A stretch of DNA of 64,000 bases from CAVZCK01 sp963798805 (GCA_963798805.1 CAWCVC010000005.1:1-64000), one strand, 5' to 3'; shown: positions 34,894 to 43,698, numbered from the stretch's first letter. Numbers and translations: made by a program. Notes: generated by a model not told the origin, from the letters alone.

Positions 34894-36497
34894 GCGTTCA
34901 TCCTTTTTGTTGCATTCGGCAGGGTCCGTGGAAGCGTAACGCTGAATGTGCTGCCCTTGCCGAGGTTCAACTCCAGGCTGATCGCTCCTCCGACCCTGCG
35001 CACCAGCGCCCTCACATGGGCAAGCCCCATGCCCTCGCCCGGCCTATCCTGCGCCCCCGCGCGCCGGAACATCTCGAAAATGCGCGTCTGATCGCGCTCC
35101 GATATGCCGCGACCATTATCAGCAATCTGAATGATCGCTTTCGGTCCGGCGGTGCTGCCGGTGACGCGGATCTGTCCATGCTCGCCATCCCGGAGATATT
35201 TCAACGCATTGTCAATCAGATTGGAGAAGATCTGCTCCAAGGCGAGACGGTCCGAGACGATGGTGGGCAGGTTGCCGACCTCGATATCGGCATCCGCCTC
35301 CTGAGCCTGATGGGCGACGGCGTTCGTCACGGTTTCGAACAGATCGTTGAGATCGATGCGCTCCGGCTCGAGCGACCGGCTCCCTTCTCTGGAAATCCTC
35401 AAAATGGCGTTGATCAGGCGGTCCATCTTGGTGATCGAGGCTTTGATGAAGCCGAACGCCTCGTCGAAATCCTGCCGGAGCTGATCGTCGGAGATGCCGT
35501 TGTCGATGACCGGCGTCTCTGCATCGGCAGCGGGGCCACGCTCCCCCTGCGCAGATGTCAACCGCTCGAACAGCATCTTTTCCATCGTTTCGAGCTCGCT
35601 GGTAAAACCCATGATGTTAACGAGCGGCGAACGCAGATCGTGGCTGACGATATAGGCAAATCTCTGGATTTCTTCATTGGCTGCGGTCAGCTCGGCGGTG
35701 CGGGCCGCCACGCTTGCCTCCAACTCGGCGTTCACGTTGCGCAGGAGGTCATGCGCCTCCTGGGTCGTGGCATTCGCCCGCCGCACGGCAAAAACCGAAA
35801 TCGCGGCAAGCAGCACGATCAGCGTCACCGCGGCCAGATTCGCGGCGAGCAGCCGCCATTCCTGATTTCGTGCGTCGTTATATTGCTTGATCCGGTGCTC
35901 GGCATTTTCGGTCTTCATCAGCATGACCAATCGCCGGATCTCGTCCATATAGCGGACGCCGAGCTCGCTGCGGACGAGCGCGACCGCATCACGAGTATTG
36001 CCGGATTCGTAAAGCCGCACCGTCTCCGCGAGCTCTTTCATCTTGTCCGCAACCAGCGGCTTGATCGCGTCGAAGCGGGATTTCTGGGTCTCGTCATCAG
36101 CCACCGCAGCTTCGATGGATCGCATGAGCTCCGAAACCGCCGGCAGCGCTTTGCGATAGACCTCGAGGAAATCGGCGTCTCCAGTGAGGAGATAGCCGCG
36201 CTGGCCACTTTCCAGCCGCCGTAGCGCCGCCAGCAGCTCATCGAGCTGCCCTTGCGTCTCGACCGTCTTGACCAGCCGGTCGCGCTCAACGCGCGCCTGC
36301 TCCAGAAGGGCTGTGGAGACAAGCACGAGCAGGATGAGAAAGCCGAATGCGGCTCCGAGCAGGCTGACGCCAGAGGGAAGCTTCAGTCCCGACAGGCGCC
36401 CGGCAAAGTTGGAGACGACAGTGGGACGCATTCGGTCCAAGGAGAGAGCACCTCGAGGCATCAGGCCTTCGAGGTGCTTGGGGGTCATCCACTTCAT
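34890..36497 (-). CDS. CHASE3-domain sensor histidine kinase
   Basis: A 535-residue inner-membrane kinase. A first helix near residue 45 (GAAFGFLILLVLVSTALL), a periplasmic CHASE3-like four-helix region (RLESGQRGYLLTGDADFLE), a second helix near 225 (LAAVTLIVLLAAISVFAV), then HisKA with IVSHDLRSPLVN and an ATPase domain with IFSNLIDNALKYL and DNGRGISERD. The stimulus is unknown. The start lies 19 bp after the PRC-barrel gene stop, so it may be co-transcribed with it. Confidence 0.9.
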   Translation of the reverse strand: MKWMTPKHLEGLMPRGALSLDRMRPTVVSNFAGRLSGLKLPSGVSLLGAAFGFLILLVLVSTALLEQARVERDRLVKTVETQGQLDELLAALRRLESGQRGYLLTGDADFLEVYRKALPAVSELMRSIEAAVADDETQKSRFDAIKPLVADKMKELAETVRLYESGNTRDAVALVRSELGVRYMDEIRRLVMLMKTENAEHRIKQYNDARNQEWRLLAANLAAVTLIVLLAAISVFAVRRANATTQEAHDLLRNVNAELEASVAARTAELTAANEEIQRFAYIVSHDLRSPLVNIMGFTSELETMEKMLFERLTSAQGERGPAADAETPVIDNGISDDQLRQDFDEAFGFIKASITKMDRLINAILRISREGSRSLEPERIDLNDLFETVTNAVAHQAQEADADIEVGNLPTIVSDRLALEQIFSNLIDNALKYLRDGEHGQIRVTGSTAGPKAIIQIADNGRGISERDQTRIFEMFRRAGAQDRPGEGMGLAHVRALVRRVGGAISLELNLGKGSTFSVTLPRTLPNATKRMNA

Positions 36498-36516
36498 TCA
36501 CAGTCCGGAGGCAGGT

Positions 36517-37038
36517 CTATTCTTTCTTGGACGCGCCGTTTTTGGAGTCGTCCTTGTTGTACTCCTCGATCTTCTTGACGGCCTGGTCCTTCAGCTCGCC
36601 GGCCTTTTCGGATGCTTTGGAGGCCATTTCGCCCGCCTTCTCGCGGACCTTGTCCATCGCGGTCTTCTCAGTCAGCTTGTATTCCGGCGCTGCCTGCAGA
36701 GCCTCCTTGGTCAGCGGCACCATAATCTGACGCTTGCCGTCGATCTCGCTGTAGGTGATCGCCGAAAAAGGCAGCGCCACCCGCTTCTCGCCGAGGCCGA
36801 GAAAGCCGCCGACGCCGATGACGACCGTGGTGATCTTGCCGGTCCGGTCGAAAAGGATGTCGTTGACGTCGCCGATCTTCTGACCGCTCGAATTGACGAT
36901 GGGCTGGCCGATATAGTTGACGCCGCGCCACTCGCCGGGAGCCTGCTCGGTCTTGAAGGCCGAGGTGTCGATAGTCTCCGCGCTCGCCGATGCCGCCGCC
37001 AAGGCAATGAGTGCCGCAGCTAAAAGTCTGGATCTCAT
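36517..37038 (-). CDS. Exported PRC-barrel protein with helical tail
   Basis: A 173-residue protein with a signal peptide (LLAAALIALAAASASA). The PRC-barrel core is VNYIGQPIVNSSGQKIGDV, then DRTGKITTVVIGVGGFLG. The last 50 residues are charged, repetitive and helical (EKAGEMASKASEKAGELKDQ), LEA-like. Such proteins are common members of alphaproteobacterial stress regulons. It sits between CsbD and the CHASE3 kinase within the stress island. Precise function unknown. Confidence 0.82.
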   Translation of the reverse strand: MRSRLLAAALIALAAASASAETIDTSAFKTEQAPGEWRGVNYIGQPIVNSSGQKIGDVNDILFDRTGKITTVVIGVGGFLGLGEKRVALPFSAITYSEIDGKRQIMVPLTKEALQAAPEYKLTEKTAMDKVREKAGEMASKASEKAGELKDQAVKKIEEYNKDDSKNGASKKE

Positions 37039-37170
37039 CTCACAATCCTTTGCTTGTTCTTGCGGGTTCGTCCTGGCAACGATCCGATCCTGGCGGCGCT
37101 AAAGGTGTGCCTTTTCGGCGGAGATGGCAAGGGGCCGCGAACGCAGTCGGCAGCCCCTCTCATTCAGCGT

Positions 37171-37371
37171 TTAGCTGGCGCGATTCAGCCAGTCGTCGAC
37201 ATCTTGGCGGACCTGATCGCGAGCCTGTCCGTAATGCTCCTGGATCTTGCCTTCGAGCTGGTCCCGCTGGCCGTTGATCTGGTCGAGATCGTCGTCAGTG
37301 AGCTTGCCCCACTGTTCCTTCACGCGGCCCTTGAACTGCTTCCAGTTTCCTTCGACGCGATTCCAATCCAT
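37171..37371 (-). CDS. CsbD family stress protein
   Basis: A 66-residue hydrophilic protein with the whole CsbD pattern: MDWNRVEGNWKQFKGRVKEQ, WGKLTDDDL and QLEGKIQEHYG. CsbD proteins are small helical products of general-stress sigma factors (sigma-B in Bacillus, EcfG in alphaproteobacteria). It lies downstream of the DUF1328 gene on the same strand. Biochemical role unknown. Confidence 0.93.
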   Translation of the reverse strand: MDWNRVEGNWKQFKGRVKEQWGKLTDDDLDQINGQRDQLEGKIQEHYGQARDQVRQDVDDWLNRAS

Positions 37372-37452
37372 GTGACATCTCCATTATCAGGGGTTCTCGT
37401 CCGTCTCAGCGCATTCCGCCTCGGCCCGCATAAGTCGCGGCGTCCAGGCCGG

Positions 37453-37626
37453 TCAGCTTCTGCGAAGAAGGCCGCCGATGAGAGAGACGACGAATAGAAT
37501 GATGAAGACCCAGAACAGAAGCCGGGCACCTTCCATCGCAACGCCAGCGACTCCACCGAAGCCGACCGCAGCGGCGATCAATGCGATGATCAGAAAGACG
37601 ATGGCGTAATGAAGCAGGTTGCCCAT
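37453..37626 (-). CDS. DUF1328 small membrane protein
   Basis: A 57-residue protein of two hydrophobic helices: LLHYAIVFLIIALIAAAVGF, then LLFWVFIILFVVSLIGGLL, ending in LRRS. This is the complete DUF1328 (YtjA-like) family pattern. GGAGG lies 10 bases before the ATG. A GGAAC-N16-CATT match, close to the EcfG consensus, lies about 50 bp upstream, which fits stress induction. Function unknown. Confidence 0.9.
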   Translation of the reverse strand: MGNLLHYAIVFLIIALIAAAVGFGGVAGVAMEGARLLFWVFIILFVVSLIGGLLRRS

Positions 37627-37676
37627 CTGCGTGTGTCCTCCATTCCGACTTGCTCGTCATCCGAGCCCGGGCCAAC

Positions 37677-37701
37677 AATGCACGGCAGCGGACAGAGTTC
37701 C
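37677..37701 (-). promoter_or_regulatory. EcfG-like promoter before the DUF1328 gene
   Basis: On the minus strand GGAAC (37701-37697), 16-nt spacer, CATT (37680-37677). The general-stress consensus is GGAAC-N16/17-CGTT, so one base differs. Its start point would give a leader of about 45 nt. Confidence 0.5.
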
Positions 37702-37760
37702 GGACAGGGAGAAATTTTGAGGGAGCGTGGCAGGCAGCGGCGCAGGCGCTGTGGAGGGCT

Positions 37761-38276
37761 CTATTGCGCGGCGGAGCTTTTCTGCTGGGCCCCTTCCATA
37801 AGGGCTTCCAGGCGCGCGCGAGCACGGTTGACCCGGCTCTTGACCGTCCCGATCGGGCAGTTGCAAATGACTGCAACCTCTTCATAGGACAGATTTTCGA
37901 CCGTCACGAGAATCAGCGCCTCGCGCTGATCCGGCGGCAGCTCCTGCAGATTGCGTATCAGATCGCCGAACTCGATCCGCTTCTCTTGCGAGGCCGGCGT
38001 CACGAACTGTGAACCGTCGACCGAGCGTTCGTACTCGGACTGGTGCTTCTGCTTGCGCAGGCCGTTATAGAAATTGTTGCGCAGGATAGTGAACAGCCAC
38101 GCCTTCAAGTTCGTGCCTTCCTGGAAATTGCTTAAATTGTTCCAGGCCCTGATCAGGGTCTCCTGCACCAGATCGTCCGCCTCCGTCCGATCGTGACACA
38201 AGGAGATCGCAAAAGCGCGCAAACTTGGAATCGATCTGATCAGGGCATCTCGCAAGGACGGAGACGGCTGATTCAT
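37761..38276 (-). CDS. ecfG: EcfG-type RNA polymerase sigma factor of the general stress response
   Basis: A 171-residue ECF sigma factor. Region 2 reads RAFAISLCHDRTEADDLVQE and LKAWLFTILRNNFYNG; region 4 reads LPPDQREALILV and CPIGTVKSRVNRAR. The EcfG group drives the alphaproteobacterial general stress regulon from GGAAC/CGTT promoters and is held by NepR until PhyR is phosphorylated. The gene overlaps nepR by 4 bp and phyR is divergent just upstream, the classic arrangement. Confidence 0.95.
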   Translation of the reverse strand: MNQPSPSLRDALIRSIPSLRAFAISLCHDRTEADDLVQETLIRAWNNLSNFQEGTNLKAWLFTILRNNFYNGLRKQKHQSEYERSVDGSQFVTPASQEKRIEFGDLIRNLQELPPDQREALILVTVENLSYEEVAVICNCPIGTVKSRVNRARARLEALMEGAQQKSSAAQ

Positions 38277-38518
38277 TTTTTGCCGGGCTCCTTGTCGTCA
38301 AGCTCCTCCAGAAGCTTGACGAAGCGGTCTGGGATCGGCTGATCCAGCAACTCCTTGTAGAGGCCTCTGAGCTGAGCACCTAGGACACCAAGGTCAAGAT
38401 CGGCGTCGGCGTTGCCATCGCTATCCGCCGGCGTTTCTCCGTGTGTGACAGCATTCAGACTGCTGTCCTGGGGCCGTGGTTTGGGGACTTTTCCGAAACC
38501 GTCGTCATTTTTGCTCAT
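38273..38518 (-). CDS. nepR: Anti-sigma factor NepR
   Basis: An 81-residue protein with a disordered charged start and the NepR helix pair near the end: LGAQLRGLYKELLDQPIPDRF. It binds EcfG under normal growth and switches to phosphorylated PhyR under stress. Order, the ATGA overlap with ecfG, and divergent phyR confirm it. A TATAAT box on this strand lies about 90 bp upstream. Confidence 0.93.
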   Translation of the reverse strand: MSKNDDGFGKVPKPRPQDSSLNAVTHGETPADSDGNADADLDLGVLGAQLRGLYKELLDQPIPDRFVKLLEELDDKEPGKK

Positions 38519-38559
38519 GCTAATCCACGGTCTATGTTCTTCTTGCCCATCTTTCCGGG

Positions 38560-38584
38560 CGAACTCATGCTAACTAATAGCGTT
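38560..38584 (+). promoter_or_regulatory. EcfG-like promoter of phyR
   Basis: CGAAC (38560-38564), 16-nt spacer, CGTT (38581-38584); one base from the GGAAC-N16/17-CGTT consensus. It points at phyR, about 80 bp before its ATG, and would give positive autoregulation of the stress pathway. Confidence 0.55.
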
Positions 38585-38609
38585 TCGTACGGGTGATTGC
38601 ATCCCCTCC

Positions 38610-38615
38610 ATTATA
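38610..38615 (-). promoter_or_regulatory. TATAAT -10 box for nepR-ecfG
   Basis: A perfect TATAAT on the minus strand, about 90 bp before the nepR start. No good -35 hexamer is seen; that position is occupied by the 22-bp palindrome. Confidence 0.4.
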
Positions 38616-38616
38616 C

Positions 38617-38638
38617 GCACAGATTGGTCAATCTGTGC
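38617..38638. promoter_or_regulatory. Perfect 22-bp palindrome between nepR and phyR
   Basis: GCACAGATTG-GT-CAATCTGTGC has 10-bp arms without mismatch. It lies in the predicted phyR leader and overlaps the -35 region expected for the minus-strand TATAAT. It could be a dimeric regulator's operator or an RNA hairpin; the regulator is unknown. Confidence 0.6.
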
Positions 38639-38663
38639 CCCCGAGAATGAGGAAGGGCCAATT

Positions 38664-39482
38664 ATGTCGATTTCTCAGGACATCGCGCCATATCTGCCGC
38701 AACTCCGGCGTTTCGCACGTACGCTATCAGGATCGCAAGATAGCGGAGATGCCTATGTCGTTGCCGTTCTTGAAGCGCTTGTCGCCGACCCCTCGATTTT
38801 TCCGGAGCAATTACCGCCCCATCTCGGACTTTATCGGCTTTTCCTGCAAATATGGAATTCCGTCGATGACGTTCACAAGGTCCTGAGCTTCGATGCCGGG
38901 GCAAGCGAAGCCGTCCACAGCGTTCAGACCATTACTCCGTTCCCGCGTCAAGCCTTTCTGCTCCTCAGCGTCGAGGGACTTGAGCCAGAAGAAATTGCGC
39001 AAATTATGGACAAGGATGTGTCCGAGGTTGCGGCGCTGATCGATCAGGCCGACCGCGAGATCGCCGAGCAGCTTCCTTCCACCCCCATCCTGATCATCGA
39101 GGACGAACCGCTCGTCGCCGCCAATCTGCAACTATTGGTTGAGGGACTCGGTCACCGCGTGACCGGCATCGCGCGGACTCACCGCGAGGCGCTCGACCTT
39201 GTCGAAAAGGACGAGCCGCAGCTCATCCTCTCCGATATCCAGCTTGACGACGGCTCGTCCGGCGTGGAGGCGGTGAATGAAATCCTCGGCTCGCTCGACC
39301 TGCCCGTGATCTTCGTTACCGGTCACCCGGAAATGCTGTTGACCGGCGAGCGCGTCGAACCGGCTTTCCTGATTCAGAAGCCCTTCGATCCGCGCACGGT
39401 CAAGGCCATCATCAGCCAGGCGCTGTTCTTCGATATCAAGACGCGCCGTGCCGGAGCCAAGGCGGCGACGGCGACGGCCTGA
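38664..39482 (+). CDS. phyR: General stress response regulator PhyR
   Basis: A 272-residue protein with an N-terminal sigma-like domain (QLRRFARTLSGSQDSGDAYV, FPRQAFLLLSVEGLEPEEIA) that mimics EcfG, and a C-terminal receiver domain (ILIIEDEPLVAANLQLL, phospho-Asp in LILSDIQLDDGSSG, Lys in LIQKPF). Once phosphorylated the sigma-like half captures NepR and frees EcfG. GAGGAAGGG precedes the ATG. Divergent from nepR-ecfG. Confidence 0.96.
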   Translation: MSISQDIAPYLPQLRRFARTLSGSQDSGDAYVVAVLEALVADPSIFPEQLPPHLGLYRLFLQIWNSVDDVHKVLSFDAGASEAVHSVQTITPFPRQAFLLLSVEGLEPEEIAQIMDKDVSEVAALIDQADREIAEQLPSTPILIIEDEPLVAANLQLLVEGLGHRVTGIARTHREALDLVEKDEPQLILSDIQLDDGSSGVEAVNEILGSLDLPVIFVTGHPEMLLTGERVEPAFLIQKPFDPRTVKAIISQALFFDIKTRRAGAKAATATA

Positions 39483-39570
39483 CCAGTCGCCCGGCTTCCA
39501 CGGACAGCGGGCTGTCACCGCTCGGCGCCTCAAGGCTTCCGATCTCGCCCGTTTGCGCTACTGTGCAAGC

Positions 39571-41310
39571 ATGACTTCCGAACTCACATCCCGTGCCGTC
39601 CTGACCGGGATGGTCATCGGCGCCATCCTCGTTCCCTGCAATGTCTATAGCGGTCTGAAAATCGGCTGGACCTTCAATATGTCCGTCGCCGCCGGCCTGC
39701 TCGGCTTCGCCTTCTGGCAGGCGAGCGCAAGCCTCACCGGCAGCCGGCGCTGGGAGCTGCTCGAAAACAACATCAACCAGACCGCAGCCTCCTCGGCCGC
39801 TTCCATTACCTCCTCCGGCCTCGCCGCCCCGATTCCGGCGCTCGCGCTCATCACCGGCAAAATTCTCTCGTGGGAAGTGCTGGCATTCTGGCTTTTCGCG
39901 GTCAGCACGGTCGGCGTCGTCGTTGCCGCGAGTTTGCGCAACCAGATGATTTTGCGGGAGAAGCTCCCCTTCCCGCCCGGTATCGCCACTGCCGAGACGA
40001 TGATGCAGATCCACTCAGGCGGCAGCGAGGCGCGGGAGCGGCTGCGGATGCTCTTTGGTGGCATCAGCGTCTCGGCGGCGTTGAAGGTCACGGTCGACCA
40101 TCTCGCTGCGATTCCGAAGCTGGCGCCGCCCTGGGCCGTGCCGCTCGGCGCGAAGGGGCAGGCGACTCTCGCCAATCTCGGCTTGGCGCTCGATCCCTCG
40201 CTGCTGATGGTCGGCTTCGGCGCCATCGCAGGTTTACGCATCGGCATCTCCGCGCTCATCGGCTCAGTCGTGGCATGGGGCGTTCTGGCGCCCATCGCCG
40301 TCGCTCACGGCTGGGCGGCGGAAGGGCCGCCCGAGCCGTCGGCCTCATGGTTCGCCCCGCTCGTCGAATGGCTGCTCTGGCCTGGCGTGACGCTGATGGT
40401 CACCTCGGCGCTGACCTCCTTCGCCTTCTCCGTAGCAGGCATGATCCGCAGGCGGTCGAACCCCGGATCAGCATCGGTCACTGAAATTCTCCCAGTGAAC
40501 CGCCGCGCCTTTGCCGTGGCCTTTGTCAGCGTGCTGATCCTGACGAGCACGGCGCAGGTCTCGATTTTCGGCATTGGTGCTGTCGAGGCGGTGATCGCCG
40601 TTCTCCTCACCTTTCTCCTCGCCGTCGTCGCCGCCAGGATCGCGGGCGAGACCGGCATCACGCCGGTTGGCGCGTTGGGGAAGGTGACGCAGCTCAGCTT
40701 CGGCGTCATCGCGCCTGCCAATCCGACCGCGAATCTGATGACCGCCAACGTCATGGGCGGCGCGGCGGATCAATGCGCGGACCTGCTCCACGACCTGCGC
40801 ACCGGCCAGATCATCGGCGCAACGCCAAGCGCACAATTCATAGCGCAAGGTTTCGGCGTGCTGATCGGTAGCTTAGCCGGAAGCATCGCCTATCTCACGC
40901 TCATTCCGGACCCTAAGGCCATGCTGATTTCCGCCGAATGGCCGGCTCCGGCGGTCGCGACCTGGAAAGCAGTCGCCGAAGTGCTGAGCCAGGGCTTGTC
41001 GGCGATGCCGACCGGCGCACTGGCTGCAATGGGAATCGCCGCCTTCGTCGGCATCAGCCTTGCGATAGCGGAGCGTCTGCTCCCCGAACGCATGGCGATC
41101 TGGGTGCCGAGCGCCGGCGCCATGGGTCTGAGCTTCGTCATCCCGGCCTGGAATTCGATCTCGCTCGCTACCGGCGCGGCTGCGGCGGCACTCATCCGGC
41201 GGGCATTTCCGTTCTGGGGCGAGCGTAAGCTAGTCGTGCTGGCGGCGGGGCTGATCGTCGGCGAAAGTCTTGCCGGCGTGCTGTCGGTCGTTATCGATGC
41301 GCTCGGTTGA
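39571..41310 (+). CDS. OPT family oligopeptide/metal-chelate transporter
   Basis: A 579-residue permease with about 14 hydrophobic helices, starting MTSELTSRAVLTGMVIGAIL. Typical OPT stretches are PCNVYSGLKIGWTFNMS, NNINQTAASSAASITSSG, FPPGIATAE and GETGITPVGALGK. OPT carriers import small peptides or metal-siderophore complexes by proton symport; the substrate is not predictable here. A longer in-frame extension upstream overlaps the end of phyR and is unlikely. A DUF2905 gene follows 68 bp later. Confidence 0.88.
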   Translation: MTSELTSRAVLTGMVIGAILVPCNVYSGLKIGWTFNMSVAAGLLGFAFWQASASLTGSRRWELLENNINQTAASSAASITSSGLAAPIPALALITGKILSWEVLAFWLFAVSTVGVVVAASLRNQMILREKLPFPPGIATAETMMQIHSGGSEARERLRMLFGGISVSAALKVTVDHLAAIPKLAPPWAVPLGAKGQATLANLGLALDPSLLMVGFGAIAGLRIGISALIGSVVAWGVLAPIAVAHGWAAEGPPEPSASWFAPLVEWLLWPGVTLMVTSALTSFAFSVAGMIRRRSNPGSASVTEILPVNRRAFAVAFVSVLILTSTAQVSIFGIGAVEAVIAVLLTFLLAVVAARIAGETGITPVGALGKVTQLSFGVIAPANPTANLMTANVMGGAADQCADLLHDLRTGQIIGATPSAQFIAQGFGVLIGSLAGSIAYLTLIPDPKAMLISAEWPAPAVATWKAVAEVLSQGLSAMPTGALAAMGIAAFVGISLAIAERLLPERMAIWVPSAGAMGLSFVIPAWNSISLATGAAAAALIRRAFPFWGERKLVVLAAGLIVGESLAGVLSVVIDALG

Positions 41311-41378
41311 CGAACGCTATCGTGATGCCAACGTCTTTCCTGGGTGTGCGCCGACCGCACGTTCAAGCAGGTGTAGCC

Positions 41379-41582
41379 ATGGGCAGATATCTGATCATCG
41401 CCGGAATTGTCCTGATCGGCGCGGGTCTCCTCTGGATGTTCGCTGAGCGGATCGGACTGGGCCGCCTGCCCGGCGATATCATCATCGAGCGCGATAATTT
41501 CCGCTTCTATCTGCCGATTACCACCAGCATCCTGATCAGCGTCGTCCTGTCGCTGATCTTGTGGCTTATAGGGCGTTGGTGA
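41379..41582 (+). CDS. DUF2905 small membrane protein
   Basis: A 67-residue protein with two hydrophobic helices around a conserved polar turn: LIIAGIVLIGAGLLWMF, GLGRLPGDIIIERDNFRFY, ITTSILISVVLSLILWLI. The PGDI(I/R)xE and FYxPIxTS features identify DUF2905. AGGTG lies upstream. Probably in one transcript with the OPT gene. Function unknown. Confidence 0.88.
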   Translation: MGRYLIIAGIVLIGAGLLWMFAERIGLGRLPGDIIIERDNFRFYLPITTSILISVVLSLILWLIGRW

Positions 41583-41631
41583 TAAGGCGCGGGCCGCGTC
41601 GCGCCTATCGAGAGCGACCACCGTCCGCGCG

Positions 41632-41961
41632 CTATTTGAGGCTCATCACATAGGCCGCGAGATCGCCCAGCTCCTCGTCCGAAAGGATGAGATTCGGCAT
41701 CTTGGCGTGCGGCGTGCGGAGAAAGATGGCCAGCGCCGTCGGGGTCATGCCGGGCGTCCGGGCGATCTTCTCGAATGTCGGCGCGCGAGGATTCGGCGAG
41801 GTCTTGTCGCCCTTTTCGATGGCATGGCACTTCGCGCAGACCTGCCGGGCAAAGTCGAAACCCTTCAAACTGTCACCCGGCTCCTGCGCCCGCGCCTCAT
41901 GCCCCGTTAACATGCAGGCGATCGCGGCTACGGCAAGATATTTGGCAAGCTCAACCATCAT
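41632..41961 (-). CDS. Exported class I c-type cytochrome
   Basis: A 109-residue periplasmic electron carrier. A signal peptide (YLAVAAIACMLTGHEARA) leads to the heme-binding motif VCAKCHAIEKGD, and the Met of HAKMPNLILSDEEL is the likely sixth ligand. It is small and monohaem, like cytochrome c552-type proteins. GGGAG precedes two successive ATGs (41961, 41958). The partner is unknown; a type II NADH dehydrogenase is divergent. Confidence 0.9.
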   Translation of the reverse strand: MMVELAKYLAVAAIACMLTGHEARAQEPGDSLKGFDFARQVCAKCHAIEKGDKTSPNPRAPTFEKIARTPGMTPTALAIFLRTPHAKMPNLILSDEELGDLAAYVMSLK

Positions 41962-42164
41962 TTGCTCCCTTAAACGGCATGCGCCCATTCCAGCACAGGG
42001 CGGGTGCGGCCGGATTGACGCATATCAATCAGCTGGTTTTGGCGATCCCCGCGCTTATGGCGGAACGGAATTGCGTCTCCGCCGCTTGCATTGGCGGCCC
42101 TGAGTGAAGAACTAATAGGCAAGGCGGGCAATCGAACCAATGCAGCAGGGCGAGGACGATTCCG

Positions 42165-43529
42165 ATGGCATTGACCTCCAGCCGCAGCGAAGAGCGAGAA
42201 GGCGCAAACACCCGGCCGCGCGTCGTGATCGTGGGCGCCGGGTTCGGCGGGCTGACCGCAGCGAAACGCTTAGCGAAGCAGCCCGTCGATGTCACCATCA
42301 TCGACAAGCGCAACTATCACCTGTTTCAGCCGCTGCTCTATCAGGTGGCGACCGCGGCGCTCTCTCCTGCCGATATCGCCTGGCCCATCAGAGAGATCTT
42401 CGTCAAAGCGCCGAACGTCCGCGTCGTGCTGGCTAAGGTCGAGGGGATCGACCGGCAAAATCGCGAGGTGATTTCCGACCGCATTCGCGTGCCTTATGAT
42501 TATCTCATTCTGGCGACCGGCTCACATCACTCCTATTTCGGCCATGATGACTGGGCGCTCCATGCGCCGGGTCTGAAGCGGGTCATCGACGCGACCGAAA
42601 TCCGCAAGCGCATCCTGCTTGCTTTCGAGCTTGCCGAACTGGCACCGACTGAGGCCGAGCGCAAGCGCCAGCTCACCTTCGTCATCATCGGCGGCGGGCC
42701 GACCGGCGTCGAATTGGCGGGGGCCATCGCCGAGTTGGCGCGTCACACCCTCACCTCCGACTTCCGTAACATCAATCCGGGCTCGGCGCGGATCATGCTG
42801 GTGGAGGGGGCAGACCGGCTGCTACAAGCCTTCCCCCCCTCGCTTTCGGACTACGCCAAGAAAGCGCTGGAAAAACTCGGCGTCGAAGTCATCCTCAACC
42901 GCATGGTCGAAGTACGCGGCGAGGAAGGCGCGGCGATCGGCGATCAGCTCGTTCCCGCCGCGACCATGATCTGGGCCGCGGGCGTCAAAGTCCCCTATCT
43001 GAGAGACTGGTTGCCGGCGGAAACCGATCGGAGCGGCCGCATCCGGGTGGCGCCCGACCTGTCGGTTCCAGCGTACCCGAATATTTTCGTCATCGGCGAT
43101 GCGGCGCTGGTGCCCTGGAAGGACAGCCTCACCGTGCCCGGCATCGCCCCCCCGGCCAAGCAGGAAGGCCGGTATGCAGCCGATGTCATTCTTGCGGAAG
43201 TCAAAGGACGGGAAAAGCCGGGACCGTTCCGCTACCGGCATCAGGGCAATCTGGCCACGATCGGGCGCAATTCGGCGATCGCGGATTTCGGCTGGGCGAG
43301 GCTCACAGGCGCACTCGCCTGGTGGCTCTGGGGCATCGCGCATATCTATTTCCTGATCGGCGTGCGAGCACCGATGCTGGTCGCCCTGCAATGGCTCTGG
43401 TCCTATCTCACCTTCGGACGCGGCGCGCGCCTGATCACCGGCCTGTCGCCGCCATTCGAGAATCTCGACCTGCATCCTTCCAACATCGCCGCCCAAGGCG
43501 GAGAGCACGTCAAGAGCCCGGCGGAATGA
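42165..43529 (+). CDS. ndh: Type II NADH dehydrogenase (NDH-2)
   Basis: A 454-residue membrane-associated flavoprotein that passes electrons from NADH to quinone without pumping protons. FAD fold: VVIVGAGFGGLTAAKRLA then NYHLFQPLLYQVATAALSP; NADH fold: VIIGGGPTGVELAGAIAE; conserved FVIGDAA. The C-terminal hydrophobic stretch (ALAWWLWGIAHIYFLIGV) would anchor it to the membrane. GAGGACG precedes the ATG. Confidence 0.92.
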   Translation: MALTSSRSEEREGANTRPRVVIVGAGFGGLTAAKRLAKQPVDVTIIDKRNYHLFQPLLYQVATAALSPADIAWPIREIFVKAPNVRVVLAKVEGIDRQNREVISDRIRVPYDYLILATGSHHSYFGHDDWALHAPGLKRVIDATEIRKRILLAFELAELAPTEAERKRQLTFVIIGGGPTGVELAGAIAELARHTLTSDFRNINPGSARIMLVEGADRLLQAFPPSLSDYAKKALEKLGVEVILNRMVEVRGEEGAAIGDQLVPAATMIWAAGVKVPYLRDWLPAETDRSGRIRVAPDLSVPAYPNIFVIGDAALVPWKDSLTVPGIAPPAKQEGRYAADVILAEVKGREKPGPFRYRHQGNLATIGRNSAIADFGWARLTGALAWWLWGIAHIYFLIGVRAPMLVALQWLWSYLTFGRGARLITGLSPPFENLDLHPSNIAAQGGEHVKSPAE

Positions 43530-43698
43530 TCTGCGCGGCGACGCAGTGAGTCGCAATTGCCAGCGCCAGGACCCGTCGGTGCAAACGCTGGCCATCGGGC
43601 CACTCTCGGCGTGCAACCGGCCTTAAGACGAATTTCCTACTGAATTCAGAGTGCATTCATGTTTTCCCGGCGGCAAGAGTCCTGCTAGCCTAAGACCA

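Noticed and set aside
37130..37160. Terminator after CsbD
   Set aside because: A GGGGCTGC/GCGGCCCC stem with one wobble pair and a large loop, but without a T run; too weak to list.
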